A stretch of 64,000 nt of DNA from Streptomyces parvulus (GCF_014648855.1 NZ_BMRX01000007.1:248001-312000), one strand, 5' to 3'; positions 15,010 through 24,297 are shown, numbered from the stretch's first letter. The notes: generated by a model from the sequence alone, not told the origin. Program-made: numbers and translations.

Positions 15010-16289
15010 GCGTCTCCCACCCGGCCGCCGTGATCACCGGGCTCGGCACCTTCACCCCGCTCGGCCGGGGCGCCGCCGACACCTTCGACGCGCTGTGCCA
15101 CGGCAAGTCCGGCCTGCGCCGGCCGCCCGCCGGGCACCTGCTCGACGGCACGGTGGGCTCCGCCGGCATCGCCCCCGACATCGAGGCGTCCGAGGTGCTG
15201 CCGCCCAGCGAGGGCCGGCTCGTGGACCGCTTCGCCCTGATGGCACTGGCGGCGGCCGACGACGCCCTCGCCGACGCGGGGCTCGTCGTGGGCCGGGACG
15301 CCGATCCGGAACGGGTCGCGGTGGTCGTCTCCAGCGGCGCGGGCGGCCTGACCACGTACGAGGCACAGGCCCACGACCGCGTCAGCCGCGGCCGGACCGC
15401 GGTCAGCCCGTACCTCCTGCCCGGCATGCTGCCCAACATGGCGGCCGCCCGCATCGCCATCAAGCACGGTATCCGCGGCTGGAGTTCGGCCGTGTCCACG
15501 GCCTGCGCCGCGGGCGCCCACGCCGTCGCGGAGGCGGCGCGGCTGATCCGGTACGGCGAGGCCGACGTCGTGGTCTGCGGCGGCGCCGAGGCACCGCTGA
15601 ACCCGACCTCGGCCCTGGCCTTCGACCACGCGCGGGCCCTGGCCGGCGGCTGGGACGACGACCCGGAGGCGGCCAGCCGCCCCTTCGACCGCCGCCGCAA
15701 CGGGTTCGTGCTCGCGGAGGGCGCCGGTGTGCTGGTCGTCGAGCGGGCCGACCACGCGGACGCCCGCGGCGCGGCCGGCTACGCCGACCTGCTCGGCTGG
15801 GGGGCGAGCACGGACGCCTTCAAGCCCACCGCGCCGCGTCCGGGCGGCGAGGGCGCCGCCCAGGCCATGCGCGGTGCGCTGCGGACGGGCGGGCTCACGC
15901 CCGACGAGGTCGGCTACATCAACGCGCACGGCACGGCCACCAAGCTGGGCGACGTCGCCGAGACGCGGGCCGTCCGGGCCGTGTTCGGGGACCGCTCCCC
16001 CGCGGTCAGCAGCACCAAGTCGATGACCGGGCACCTGCTCGGCGGCTCCGGTGCCGTCGAGGCCGCCGTCTGCGCCCTCGCCGTCTCGCGCGGCACGCTG
16101 CCGCCCACGCACAACCTCGACGAGGTGGATCCGGCCTGCGACCTCGACCACGTGCGCGGCGAGGCGAGGCGCGGTCCCGTGGCGGCCGCCCTGTCCAACT
16201 CGTTCGCCTTCGGCGGTCACAACGTCAGCCTGCTCTTCGGCACCGCAAGTACCCGCACCACACGACAGCGAGAGGGAGAAGGCACGTGA
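15006..16289 (+). CDS. Beta-ketoacyl-ACP synthase (FabF/KAS II type)
   Basis: 427 residues. The Cys-His-His triad is complete: STACAAGAHAV (C167), INAHGTATKLGD (H308) and STKSMTGHLLGGSGA (H343). The gatekeeper and GFVLAEGAGVLVVE regions are also typical of FabF-like synthases. There is no partner chain-length factor and no acyltransferase in the window. It starts inside the upstream ligase stop and ends overlapping the hmaS start (GTGA), so ligase, KS and hmaS form one coupled unit. It may condense a carrier-bound aryl or acyl unit with malonyl-ACP taken from primary metabolism. A role as a self-resistance copy of FabF is conceivable but less likely given its position. Confidence 0.87.
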   Translation: MSVSHPAAVITGLGTFTPLGRGAADTFDALCHGKSGLRRPPAGHLLDGTVGSAGIAPDIEASEVLPPSEGRLVDRFALMALAAADDALADAGLVVGRDADPERVAVVVSSGAGGLTTYEAQAHDRVSRGRTAVSPYLLPGMLPNMAAARIAIKHGIRGWSSAVSTACAAGAHAVAEAARLIRYGEADVVVCGGAEAPLNPTSALAFDHARALAGGWDDDPEAASRPFDRRRNGFVLAEGAGVLVVERADHADARGAAGYADLLGWGASTDAFKPTAPRPGGEGAAQAMRGALRTGGLTPDEVGYINAHGTATKLGDVAETRAVRAVFGDRSPAVSSTKSMTGHLLGGSGAVEAAVCALAVSRGTLPPTHNLDEVDPACDLDHVRGEARRGPVAAALSNSFAFGGHNVSLLFGTASTRTTRQREGEGT

Positions 16290-17350
16290 AGATCGAAGCC
16301 GTCGACCACGTCGAGTTCCACGTCGGCGACGCCCAGCAGTCCGCGTTCTACCTCTGCACCGCCTTCGGGTTCCGGGTGTGCGGCCAGGCGGGGCCCGAGA
16401 CGGGCCGCGTGGACAGCCGTTCCCTGCTGCTGCGCCAGGGCGGCGTCGACGTCGTGCTGACCTCCGCGCTGACCCCGGACCACCCGGCGGCCGGGTACGT
16501 GTCCCGGCACGGCGACGGGGTGGCCAACATCGCCTTCCGGGTGCCCGACGCGGCGAAGGCCTTCGAGACGGCCGTCGCGCGGGGGGCCACCCCGGTCGAG
16601 GAACCGGTCGTGCACAGCCAGTGCGGCACCGAGGTCGTCACCGCCTCCGTGCTCGGCTTCGGCGACGTCGCCCACCGGTTCGTGCAGCGCACCGGGGACC
16701 CCGCCGAGTTCCTGCCCGGCACCATGGACATGATCGCCGACGACCCGGAGGAGAGCGAGCAGCTCCTGCACACGGTGGACCACGCGGCGATCTGCCTGCC
16801 GGCCGGTGAGCTGCGGCCGACGGTCGCCTTCTACGAGAAGGTGTTCGGGTTCGGCCAGATCTTCGAGGAGTTCATCGAGGTCGGCGAGCAGGCCATGGAC
16901 TCCAAGGTCGTGCAGAGTTCGTCGGGCAAGGTGACCTTCACCCTCATCGAGCCGGTGACCGACCGCCGCCCCGGCCAGATCGACACCTTCCTCGCCCGGC
17001 ACGGCGGGGCCGGCGTGCAGCACCTCGCGCTGCTCACGGACGACATCGTGTCCGCCGTCCCGGCGCTGGAGGCCCGCGGGGTCACCTTCCTGGACACGCC
17101 CGGCTCCTACTACGACGAGCTGGGCGGGCGTCTGAAGCGTCCGGACCTGCGTCTGGAGGACCTGCGGCGCACCAACGTCCTGGTCGACCAGGACCACTGG
17201 GGGCAGGTCTTCCAGATCTTCACCCAGTCCATGCACGTGCGGAAGACCTTCTTCTGGGAGGTCATCGACCGGCACGGCGCCCGCACCTTCGGCAGCGGCA
17301 ACATCAAGGCCCTCTACGAGGCGGTGGCCCGCGAGAAGGCGATGGCCTGA
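16286..17350 (+). CDS. hmaS: 4-hydroxymandelate synthase
   Basis: 354 residues from GTG 16286. It has the two-domain vicinal-oxygen-chelate fold of the HPPD/HmaS family with Fe(II) ligands in TVDHAAICLP (H166), AGVQHLALLTDD (H246) and FFWEVIDRHG (E325). Segments such as RSLLLRQGGVDVVLTS, HGDGVANIAF and FGSGNIKALYEAVARE run close to the glycopeptide HmaS enzymes, and the length fits HmaS (about 355) rather than typical HPPD (about 380). The reaction is 4-hydroxyphenylpyruvate plus O2 to 4-hydroxymandelate plus CO2. Presence of Hmo and HpgT supports HmaS over homogentisate-forming HPPD. Coupled to the KS gene upstream. Confidence 0.87.
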   Translation: MKIEAVDHVEFHVGDAQQSAFYLCTAFGFRVCGQAGPETGRVDSRSLLLRQGGVDVVLTSALTPDHPAAGYVSRHGDGVANIAFRVPDAAKAFETAVARGATPVEEPVVHSQCGTEVVTASVLGFGDVAHRFVQRTGDPAEFLPGTMDMIADDPEESEQLLHTVDHAAICLPAGELRPTVAFYEKVFGFGQIFEEFIEVGEQAMDSKVVQSSSGKVTFTLIEPVTDRRPGQIDTFLARHGGAGVQHLALLTDDIVSAVPALEARGVTFLDTPGSYYDELGGRLKRPDLRLEDLRRTNVLVDQDHWGQVFQIFTQSMHVRKTFFWEVIDRHGARTFGSGNIKALYEAVAREKAMA

Positions 17351-17401
17351 CCCGCGCCCGTCCGAGCCCATCTCACCACCCCACCCAGGAAGACCTCGAC
17401 C

Positions 17402-18313
17402 ATGCAGAACACGGCACCGTTCACGCTGACCGACGAGGAGCGCGCGCTCCTGCCCACCGACGAGGAGGTCGACCTCTACACCGAGCGCGGCTGGTACCTG
17501 TCCGGGAAGCTCTTCACCGACGAGGAGATCGACCTCCTGGAGGCCGCGTCCGAGCGGTTCTACGCCGGCCACCGCGACCGGACCCTGCCGGTGCGCCCGC
17601 CCAAGCTCGCCTACTGGGAGCCGGACCACGGCTCCGTCCAGCGGCACAACGACTACATCCACTACGAGGACGACACCATCGGCCGCATCCTGCGCAAGCC
17701 GCTGCTCGGCGCGGTGGCCGCGCGGCTCGCCGAGGCCGAGGAGATACGGGTCTTCCAGTCGACCCTGATCTACAAGCCGCCGGTCGCCGGGGAGCGCTCG
17801 AACATCGTGCCCTGGCACTTCGACCGGCACTACTGGGCCACGTCGACCTCGGAGCGGATGCTGACCGCCTTCATCCCCTTCCACCACTGCGACGAGGAGA
17901 TGGGCACCATCACGATGGTGGACGGCAGCCACCGGTGGAAGGAGACGGCCGCCAACGACGCCACCTCCCTGCACTTCGCCGAGCGCGACCGGAGTGAACT
18001 CGACCAGATGCTGGAGGAGAACGCCGCGTACAACGGCGTCGAGGTCCGCAAGGTCCCCATGGTGATCCCCAAGGGGCACGTCAGCTTCCACCACTGCCGC
18101 ACCTACCACGGCAGCGGCGCCAACGTGAGCGACCGCCCGCGCCGCGCCATCTCGTTCCACCTCCAGGACGGCGAGAACCGCTACCGCGCCTTCCGCCGCT
18201 CGGACGGCACCGAGGTGACCTACAACCACGACGTGGTGGTGCGCCGCACTCCCGAGGGCACGCCGGACTACGCGGACCCCGACTTCCTCCCGGTGCTGTG
18301 GCGCACCCGCTGA
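17402..18313 (+). CDS. Phytanoyl-CoA dioxygenase (PhyH) family Fe(II)/2-oxoglutarate oxygenase
   Basis: 303 residues with the facial-triad pattern of PhyH-type oxygenases: H139-x-D141 in IVPWHFDRHYW and a distal His in HHCRTYHGSGAN (about H236), followed by RPRRAISFHLQDGEN, which supplies the 2-oxoglutarate-binding Arg. Such enzymes hydroxylate, desaturate or halogenate small molecules. There is Asp rather than Gly/Ala at the HxD position, so halogenation is not expected. The stop TGA overlaps the prephenate dehydrogenase ATG. Substrate unknown; a tailoring oxidation of the Hpg-derived part or of the assembled product is the simplest view. Confidence 0.82.
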   Translation: MQNTAPFTLTDEERALLPTDEEVDLYTERGWYLSGKLFTDEEIDLLEAASERFYAGHRDRTLPVRPPKLAYWEPDHGSVQRHNDYIHYEDDTIGRILRKPLLGAVAARLAEAEEIRVFQSTLIYKPPVAGERSNIVPWHFDRHYWATSTSERMLTAFIPFHHCDEEMGTITMVDGSHRWKETAANDATSLHFAERDRSELDQMLEENAAYNGVEVRKVPMVIPKGHVSFHHCRTYHGSGANVSDRPRRAISFHLQDGENRYRAFRRSDGTEVTYNHDVVVRRTPEGTPDYADPDFLPVLWRTR

Positions 18314-19203
18314 TGCGCAGTGTCGCGGTGGTCGGCACCGGCCTGATCGGTACGTCGATCGCCCTGGCCCTGCGGGGCCGGGGCATCGTCCCCCACCTCC
18401 TCGACGCCGATCCGGAGGCGGCGCGGCTCGCGGCCGGTCTGGGCGCCGGGGTGGTGGGGGCGCCCCGGGTGCCCGTCGACCTGGCGGTGCTCGCGGTGCC
18501 GCCGCAGCACGTCGCGGCGGTTCTGCGGGAGCAGCAGCTGCGGGGCCTGGCGCAGGACTTCACGGACGTGTCCAGCGTCAAGGTGCGGCCGCAGCGGGAG
18601 GCCGCGGAGCTGGGCTGCGACCTGGCCCGGTTCGTGGGCGGCCACCCGATGGCCGGCCGGGAGCGGTCCGGGCCGCTCGCGGCGCGGGGCGACCTGTTCC
18701 ACGACCGGCCCTGGGTGCTCACCCCCGCGGAGGGCACCGGCGAGCGGGCCGTCGAACGGGCGCGGTCGCTGGCCGAGCTGTGCGGGGCACGGCCCGTGGT
18801 GATGGAGACGGCCCGGCACGACCGGGCCGTGGCCCTCGTCTCGCACGCCCCGCACCTGGTCGCGAGCCTGCTCGCGGCCCGGCTGCTGACCGGCGAGGAG
18901 TCCCACCTCGAACTCGCCGGGCAGGGGCTGCGGGACGCCACCCGGATCGCGGCAGGCGACGCCGGCCTGTGGACGGACATCCTCAGCTCGAACGCGGCCG
19001 CGGTCGCCGAGGTGCTGACGGAGGTGGCCCTGGAACTGAACGCGGCCGTGGCCGCGCTGCGGGACCTGGCCGTGGCCCCACCGGCCCACGGACCCACCGG
19101 CCGGGCCCACTTGAACGACGTCCTGGCCCGCGGCGTGCGGGGGCGCGCACTGATCCAGGGGCGGACCGACCTGAGCCTGAGCGGCGCGGCGGCCGTCCCA
19201 TAA
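18313..19203 (+). CDS. Prephenate dehydrogenase
   Basis: 296 residues from ATG 18313, which overlaps the PhyH stop (TGATG). The Rossmann motif VVGTGLIGTS is at the N-terminus, and the substrate segment FVGGHPMAGRERSG contains H111; VSHAPHLVAS and QGLRDATRIA also match the TyrA/Pdh family. It makes 4-hydroxyphenylpyruvate from prephenate with NAD+, and dedicated copies accompany Hpg genes in glycopeptide clusters to supply HmaS. No ACT regulatory domain is present, so the enzyme is likely insensitive to tyrosine feedback. Confidence 0.87.
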   Translation: MRSVAVVGTGLIGTSIALALRGRGIVPHLLDADPEAARLAAGLGAGVVGAPRVPVDLAVLAVPPQHVAAVLREQQLRGLAQDFTDVSSVKVRPQREAAELGCDLARFVGGHPMAGRERSGPLAARGDLFHDRPWVLTPAEGTGERAVERARSLAELCGARPVVMETARHDRAVALVSHAPHLVASLLAARLLTGEESHLELAGQGLRDATRIAAGDAGLWTDILSSNAAAVAEVLTEVALELNAAVAALRDLAVAPPAHGPTGRAHLNDVLARGVRGRALIQGRTDLSLSGAAAVP

Positions 19204-19285
19204 TGAGGCGTCGGTGATCACGCCGCCACCCGTCGGGCGGCCGACCGGGCCCACGACGACTTCCGACCCAGTGGAGTGAGTGACT

Positions 19286-21241
19286 ATGACCAGCCGACGG
19301 CTCGACGTCTGCCTGATCGGTGCCGGGCCACGCGGCCTCTCGGTCCTCGAAAGGCTGTGTGCGAACGCCGCGTCGGTCCCGGACGACACCGCCGTCACCG
19401 TGCACGTGGTCGACCCCTGCCCGCCGGGTGCCGGCCGGGTGTGGCGCACCGACCAGTCAAGGCACCTGCTGATGAACACGGTGGCCTCCCAGGTCACCAT
19501 GTTCACCGACGAGAGCGTGCACGTCGAGGGAAGACTGGTTCCCGGGCCCAGCCTCTACGAGTGGGCGCGTTTCCTCACCCTCATCGGCCCCATGGACGGC
19601 CCCCCGTACGACGAGCGGGTCCTCGGCGAGGCGCGCGCGCTCGGCCCCGACTCCTATCCCACCCGGTCCTTCTACGGCCACTATCTGGAGTGGGTCTTCC
19701 AGCGGGTGACGCAGACGGCGCCGGACCACGTGCGCACCGTCGTGCACCGCGCCCGCGCGGTCGCGCTCGACGACGGGGACGACGGCACCCAGCACGTGCG
19801 GCTCGACGACGGCACGCTCCTGACGGGTCTGGACGCCGTCGTCCTCGCCCAGGGGCATCTGCCGGTGCGGGCGTCCCACCGCCGGCGCGAACTGGGCGAC
19901 TTCGCCGCCGCCCACGGCCTGCGCCACGTCCCGCCGGCCAATCCGGCCGACGTGGACCTCACCGGGGTGGCACCGGGCGAGACGGTCGCGCTGATCGGGC
20001 TGGGGCTCAACTTCTTCGACTACCTCGCCCTCCTCACCCTGGGCCGCGGCGGCAGGTTCGAGCGCCGCGGAGAGAGGCTGGTCTACCTGCCCTCCGGCGA
20101 CGAACCGCGGCTGGTGGCCGGATCCCGGCGCGGGCTGCCCTTCCACGCCCGCGGCGAGAACCAGAAGGGCGCGCACGGCAGGCACGAACCGGCGGTGCTG
20201 ACCGCCGAAGTGATCGGGGAACTGCGCGAGTCGGCCCGGCGCAGGGGCGGCATCGACTTCCGCGAGACCGTGTGGCCGCTGGTCTCCAAGGAGGTCGAGA
20301 CGGTCTACTACACCACGCTGCTCACCGGCGCCGACCGCGCGGGCGACGCACGCCGGCTGCGCACGGCCTACCTCGCGGCGGCGCCGGGCAGCGCGCAGGA
20401 ACGGGCGGTCCTCGACGTGTTCGGCATCGCGCCGGCCGACCGCTGGGACTGGTCCCGGATCGCCCGCCCGTACACGGGGCGGGAGTTCGGCTCGCCGGAG
20501 GACTTCCGGGACTGGCTGGTCGGCCATCTGCGCGCGGACCTCGCGGCGGCGCGCGCGGGCAACGTCGGCGGACCGCTCAAGGCCGCGCTCGACGTCCTGC
20601 GGGACCTGCGCAACGAACTGCGGCTCGTGGTCGACCACGGCGGCCTCACCGGTCGCTCGCACCGGCAGCATCTGGAGGCTTGGTACACGCCGCTGAACGC
20701 CTTCCTGTCCATCGGTCCGCCCGCCGCCCGGATCGAGCAGGCGATCGCCCTGGTCGAGGCCGGGGTGCTGCGGGTGCTCGGTCCCGACGCGCAGGCGGTG
20801 GCCGACGAGGCGGCGGGGGTGTTCGCGGCCTGGTCGCCGGCGGTTCCCGGGTCCCGGACCGAGGCCACCACGCTGATCGAGGCACGGCTGCCGGAGACCG
20901 ATCTGCGCTCCACCGCCGACCCGTTGCTGCGCACGCTCCTGGAGTCGGGGCAGTGCCGCCCCTACGAGATAAGCGACCCCGGGGGGACGCCGTACGAGAC
21001 GGGCGGCCTCGCCGTCACCGGCGCGCCCTTCCGCCTGATCGACTCCGGGGGCCGGGCGCATCCGCGGCGCTTCGCCTTCGGCGTGCCCACCGAGTCCGTG
21101 CACTGGGCGACGGCCGCCGGGATACGCCCGGGCGTCAACTCCGTGACGCTTCAGGACTCGGACGCCATCGCGTGCGCGGTCCTCGCGGGCTCCCAGGACC
21201 TGCGGCACGACGAGGAGATGATCGGGGAGCTGGCGCGATGA
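19286..21241 (+). CDS. creE: CreE-like flavin-dependent L-aspartate N-monooxygenase (nitrosuccinate synthase)
   Basis: 651 residues from ATG 19286, with GGAG nine bases upstream. The FAD motif VCLIGAGPRGLSVLERL is at the N-terminus. The protein has the length and layout of the FAD-NAD(P)-binding family that includes CreE of cremeomycin and FzmM of fosfazinomycin: LLMNTVASQVTMF near 66-78, the second dinucleotide region ETVALIGLGLNFFDYLALL near 230, and LPFHARGENQKGAHGRH near 285. CreE oxidises the amino group of L-aspartate to give nitrosuccinate. The strongest evidence is the neighbour: the next gene, overlapping by ATGA, encodes a fumarase-superfamily lyase like CreD. The ten or so other functions known for this flavoprotein family are not adjacent to such a lyase. 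Symbol given by similarity of gene pair. Confidence 0.8.
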   Translation: MTSRRLDVCLIGAGPRGLSVLERLCANAASVPDDTAVTVHVVDPCPPGAGRVWRTDQSRHLLMNTVASQVTMFTDESVHVEGRLVPGPSLYEWARFLTLIGPMDGPPYDERVLGEARALGPDSYPTRSFYGHYLEWVFQRVTQTAPDHVRTVVHRARAVALDDGDDGTQHVRLDDGTLLTGLDAVVLAQGHLPVRASHRRRELGDFAAAHGLRHVPPANPADVDLTGVAPGETVALIGLGLNFFDYLALLTLGRGGRFERRGERLVYLPSGDEPRLVAGSRRGLPFHARGENQKGAHGRHEPAVLTAEVIGELRESARRRGGIDFRETVWPLVSKEVETVYYTTLLTGADRAGDARRLRTAYLAAAPGSAQERAVLDVFGIAPADRWDWSRIARPYTGREFGSPEDFRDWLVGHLRADLAAARAGNVGGPLKAALDVLRDLRNELRLVVDHGGLTGRSHRQHLEAWYTPLNAFLSIGPPAARIEQAIALVEAGVLRVLGPDAQAVADEAAGVFAAWSPAVPGSRTEATTLIEARLPETDLRSTADPLLRTLLESGQCRPYEISDPGGTPYETGGLAVTGAPFRLIDSGGRAHPRRFAFGVPTESVHWATAAGIRPGVNSVTLQDSDAIACAVLAGSQDLRHDEEMIGELAR

Positions 21242-22674
21242 GTCACCTCACCGTCGACTCCGGGATCCTCAGCCCGGTCCGGGCCGGCACCCCGGCCGAG
21301 GAGACCACCTGCGACCACGCCCTGCTCCAGGCGATGCTCGACGCGGAGGCGGCGCTGGTCCGGGCCCAGGCGGCCCTGGGCACCGTGCCCTTCGAGGCCG
21401 CGCGGACGATCACCCGGCTGGCCCGGGCCGACCTTCTGGACCTGCGCGCGATCGCCGTGCTCGGCCGGGGCGCGGCCAACCCGGTGGTGGGCTTCGTCCA
21501 GGCCTTCACCGCTCTGGTGGCGGCCGAGGATGCGGACGCGGCGGACTACGTGCACCGCGGTTCGACCAGTCAGGACGTCCTCGACACGGCCCTGATGCTG
21601 GTGGCGGCCCGCACCCTGGACGTGCTGCTGGCCGACCTGGACGAGGTGGCCGCCGCGCTGCGCGCCCTGGCCGACGGGCACCGGGACACGCTGATGGCGG
21701 GGCGCACCCTCGCGCTGCACGCCGTACCGACCACGTTCGGGCTGAAGGCGGCGGGCTGGCTCGTCGCGGTGACGTCGGCGGCCGGGCGGCTGCGGCGGGT
21801 CCGGGACGAGGAGCTGGTCGTACAACTGGGCGGCGCGGCGGGCACCTTGGCGGGTTACGTCGAGTACGAGCGGCTGCACCGCGCGGAGCGGGGGGAGGCC
21901 TCGTCGGACGAGTACGCGCGGCGGCTGACGGCGAGGTTCGCGGTCGAGACGGACCTGGCCGCCCCCCTGCTGCCCTGGCACGCGCACCGGGCGCCGGTGG
22001 CGGGGCTGGCCGCTGAACTCGCCCTGGCCACCGGCGTGCTGGGCAAGATCGCGGTGGATGTGCAGTCACTGGCGCGCACGGAGACCGCCGAGCTGGCGGA
22101 ACCGGCGGCGGCCGGGCGCGGCGTCTCCTCCGCGATGCCGCAGAAGCGCAATCCGGCGCTGGCCACGCTGATCCGCTCGGCCGCCCTCCAAGTGCCCGCG
22201 TACGCCGGTGTGCTGACGCAGTCGATGCTGTCCGAGGACGAGCGCTCGGCGGGCGCCTGGCACGCCGAGTGGCAGCCGCTGCGCGAGTGCCTGCGGCTGG
22301 CGGGCGGCGCCGCGCACACGGCGCGCGAGCTGGTGTCCGGCCTGGTGGTGTCGCCCGAGCGGATGCGCGCGAACCTCGGCCTGACCGGGGGTCTGATCGT
22401 CTCCGAGCGCCTGGCCGCCGTACTCGCCTCCGCCCTCGGCAAGGCGGCGGCCAAGGAGGCGGTGGGCGGGGCGTCGTCCGAGAGCGCCGCCACCGGACGC
22501 CCGCTGGCCGACATCCTCGCGGCCCGACCGGAGATCGCGGCCCGGTTCTCCGCCGGCCACCTCGAGGCGCTCCTCGACCCGGCCGCGTACACGGGAGCGG
22601 CGGGCGAGTTGACGCACCGTGCCCTGTCCGCGAGCGGTGATCCGGTGCGCGCGGTGGGCCCGGACGGGTTCTGA
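21238..22674 (+). CDS. creD: CreD-like nitrosuccinate lyase (fumarase/aspartase superfamily)
   Basis: 478 residues. Superfamily signatures are intact: YVHRGSTSQDVLDTAL (106-119), LALHAVPTTFGLKAAGW (158-174) and the catalytic-loop signature GVSSAMPQKRNPALATL (295-311) with Ser297/298. General similarity is to PcaB-type 3-carboxy-cis,cis-muconate cycloisomerases, and a PcaB function might be suspected given pcaL at the left edge. However, the gene is translationally coupled to a CreE-like flavoprotein 20 kb away from pcaL, which is the arrangement of the aspartate-nitrosuccinate pathway. CreD eliminates nitrous acid from nitrosuccinate, leaving fumarate. The nitrite would be consumed within the cluster, for example by a diazotising ligase. 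Confidence 0.8.
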   Translation: MSHLTVDSGILSPVRAGTPAEETTCDHALLQAMLDAEAALVRAQAALGTVPFEAARTITRLARADLLDLRAIAVLGRGAANPVVGFVQAFTALVAAEDADAADYVHRGSTSQDVLDTALMLVAARTLDVLLADLDEVAAALRALADGHRDTLMAGRTLALHAVPTTFGLKAAGWLVAVTSAAGRLRRVRDEELVVQLGGAAGTLAGYVEYERLHRAERGEASSDEYARRLTARFAVETDLAAPLLPWHAHRAPVAGLAAELALATGVLGKIAVDVQSLARTETAELAEPAAAGRGVSSAMPQKRNPALATLIRSAALQVPAYAGVLTQSMLSEDERSAGAWHAEWQPLRECLRLAGGAAHTARELVSGLVVSPERMRANLGLTGGLIVSERLAAVLASALGKAAAKEAVGGASSESAATGRPLADILAARPEIAARFSAGHLEALLDPAAYTGAAGELTHRALSASGDPVRAVGPDGF

Positions 22675-22766
22675 GGGCCGGCGGTCGAGGGCCGCGGCGG
22701 GTTTCGGCCAGTCCGGGGAAGCGCGCCGGCCCCGGCCCTCGATTCGGCGGGATCTCCGCTTTTAAA

Positions 22767-22781
22767 TGTACGCACGGTCGT
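22767..22781. promoter_or_regulatory. TetR-type operator upstream of the MFS exporter
   Basis: On the minus strand this reads ACGACCGTGCGTACA, matching the cluster consensus at 13-14 positions. It lies in an AT-rich patch (TTTAAA, TTTACTTTAC) about 75 bp upstream of the exporter ATG at 22855. Such placement is expected for a repressor controlling export and the desaturase gene behind it. Confidence 0.65.
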
Positions 22782-22854
22782 TTACTTTACTGGTGTGGGT
22801 GCGGCCGCCGCGAACCGGGCGACGGCGGCGCATCGGACGAAGGGATCACCTCGC

Positions 22855-24297
22855 ATGACGACCGCCTCCCCCCACTCGCCGGACACCGGTCCGGCCACAC
22901 CGCAGCCGGCCGGCCCGGAGCAGGCAGGGACACCGGCCGCCGCGACGGCCAAGCTCGCCCTGCTCGTCGCGTCCGGCGCCACGTTCCTCGCCGTGCTCGA
23001 CACCACGGTCGTGAACATCGCCTTCGCCGACCTGCGCACCGACTTCCCCGACGCCTCGCTGTCCCAGCTCACCTGGGTCGTCACGGCCTACACCGTCGTG
23101 TTCGCCGCGCTGCTGGCCGTCGGCGGCCGGGTCGCCGACGTGATCGGCCGCAAGCGGCTGTTCCTGTGGTCCTCGGGCGTGTTCGTCGCGGCCTCGCTGC
23201 TGAGCGGACTCGCCGCGGACGTGCCGATGCTCATCGCCGCGCGCGCCCTGCAGGGGGTGGGTGCCGCCGGCCTCATCCCCTCCGCGCTCGGACTGGTCCT
23301 CCAGCACACCCCCGCGGCCCGCCGCCAGGTGGCCATCGGCGTCTGGGGCGCGGTCGGCAGCATGGCCGCCGCGGTGGGTCCGAGCCTCGGCGGCCTGCTC
23401 GTCGACGTCTGGGGCTGGCGCAGCGTCTTCCTCATCAACCTGCCGATCGGCCTCGTGATCCTCCTGGGCGCCGCGAGACTCGTCGCCGACGAGCCCACGG
23501 GCCGCAGGCTCCCCGACCCGCTCGGGACCCTGGCGCTCGCGCTGGGCGTCGGCGGCCTGGTCTTCGGCGTCACCCAGGGCACCGAGTGGGGCTGGGACAG
23601 CGGACGCGTGCTCGGGCTGCTGGCCGGCGGCGCGGTGCTGCTCGTGGTGGCCCTGCTGCTCTCCCGGGCGCACGCGGCGCCGGCCCTGGAGCTGGACCTG
23701 TGGCGCAGCCGGGCCTTCGCGGCCACCAACGTCACCTCGGTCCTCTTCGGGGCCGCCATGTACTCGTACCTGCTCAGCTCCCTGCTCTTCCTGAACGCGG
23801 TGTGGGGCTACTCCGAGCTGAAGGCGGGCCTCGCGGTGACACCGGGTGCCTTCGCCGCCGCGATCGGGGCCATGGTCGTGGGGCGCCGGATCCAGCCGTC
23901 CGCGCAGTGGGCCGCGGTCGCCGTCGGCTCCGCGCTCTTCGGCGCCTCCTGCGCGGCGATGTACCTGCTGCTCGGCACCGAGAAGCAGTACGCGGCGGTG
24001 TGGCTGCCCATCGGTGTCCTGGCCGGCATCGGCATCGGTGCGGCGCTGACGGCGATCTCCAACGCGGCCACCGCCGCGCTGCCGCCCGAGCGCTACGCCT
24101 CCGGCACCGGTCTGCTCATGACGACCCGGCAGATCGGCGGCGCCCTGGGCATCGCCGCGCTCGCCGCCATCCTCGAACGCCACCACGTCCTCGACGACGA
24201 GGGCTACCTGCAGGTGTTCCTCGCCTGCGCCATCGGCGCCGCCGGCGCCGCGGCCGCCGCACCAGCCATCCGGTCCCGTTCCGCACGGCACACCTGA
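22855..24297 (+). CDS. MFS drug exporter, EmrB/QacA (DHA2, 14-TM) type
   Basis: 480 residues from ATG 22855 (AGGGA ten bases upstream); a GTG at 22795 would add an unlikely 20-residue extension that overlaps the promoter. The first membrane segment and motif D1 (LDTTVVNIAFADLRTDF, LTWVVTAYTVVFAALL) and motif A (GRVADVIGRKRLF) are typical of DHA2 proton-coupled exporters, as is the motif C segment GVWGAVGSMAAAVGPSLGG LL. About 14 hydrophobic segments can be counted. It probably exports the cluster product and gives self-resistance. The operator upstream suggests induction together with biosynthesis. The acyl-ACP desaturase gene follows after 59 bases and is probably co-transcribed. Confidence 0.88.
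   Translation: MTTASPHSPDTGPATPQPAGPEQAGTPAAATAKLALLVASGATFLAVLDTTVVNIAFADLRTDFPDASLSQLTWVVTAYTVVFAALLAVGGRVADVIGRKRLFLWSSGVFVAASLLSGLAADVPMLIAARALQGVGAAGLIPSALGLVLQHTPAARRQVAIGVWGAVGSMAAAVGPSLGGLLVDVWGWRSVFLINLPIGLVILLGAARLVADEPTGRRLPDPLGTLALALGVGGLVFGVTQGTEWGWDSGRVLGLLAGGAVLLVVALLLSRAHAAPALELDLWRSRAFAATNVTSVLFGAAMYSYLLSSLLFLNAVWGYSELKAGLAVTPGAFAAAIGAMVVGRRIQPSAQWAAVAVGSALFGASCAAMYLLLGTEKQYAAVWLPIGVLAGIGIGAALTAISNAATAALPPERYASGTGLLMTTRQIGGALGIAALAAILERHHVLDDEGYLQVFLACAIGAAGAAAAAPAIRSRSARHT

Noticed and set aside
16286..17350. Reading as 4-hydroxyphenylpyruvate dioxygenase (homogentisate pathway)
   Set aside because: Length and segment matches are closer to 4-hydroxymandelate synthase, and Hmo, HpgT and prephenate dehydrogenase are in the same cluster, with no homogentisate genes.
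19276..22674. Very long open frame across the CreE/CreD-like genes in another frame
   Set aside because: Its first half is Arg/Pro/Ala-rich noise and the second half is the real lyase frame. The two genes with an ATGA overlap explain the region.
21238..22674. Reading as PcaB (3-carboxy-cis,cis-muconate cycloisomerase) linked to pcaL
   Set aside because: It lies 20 kb from pcaL inside another cluster and is coupled to a CreE-like flavoprotein, so nitrosuccinate lyase fits better.
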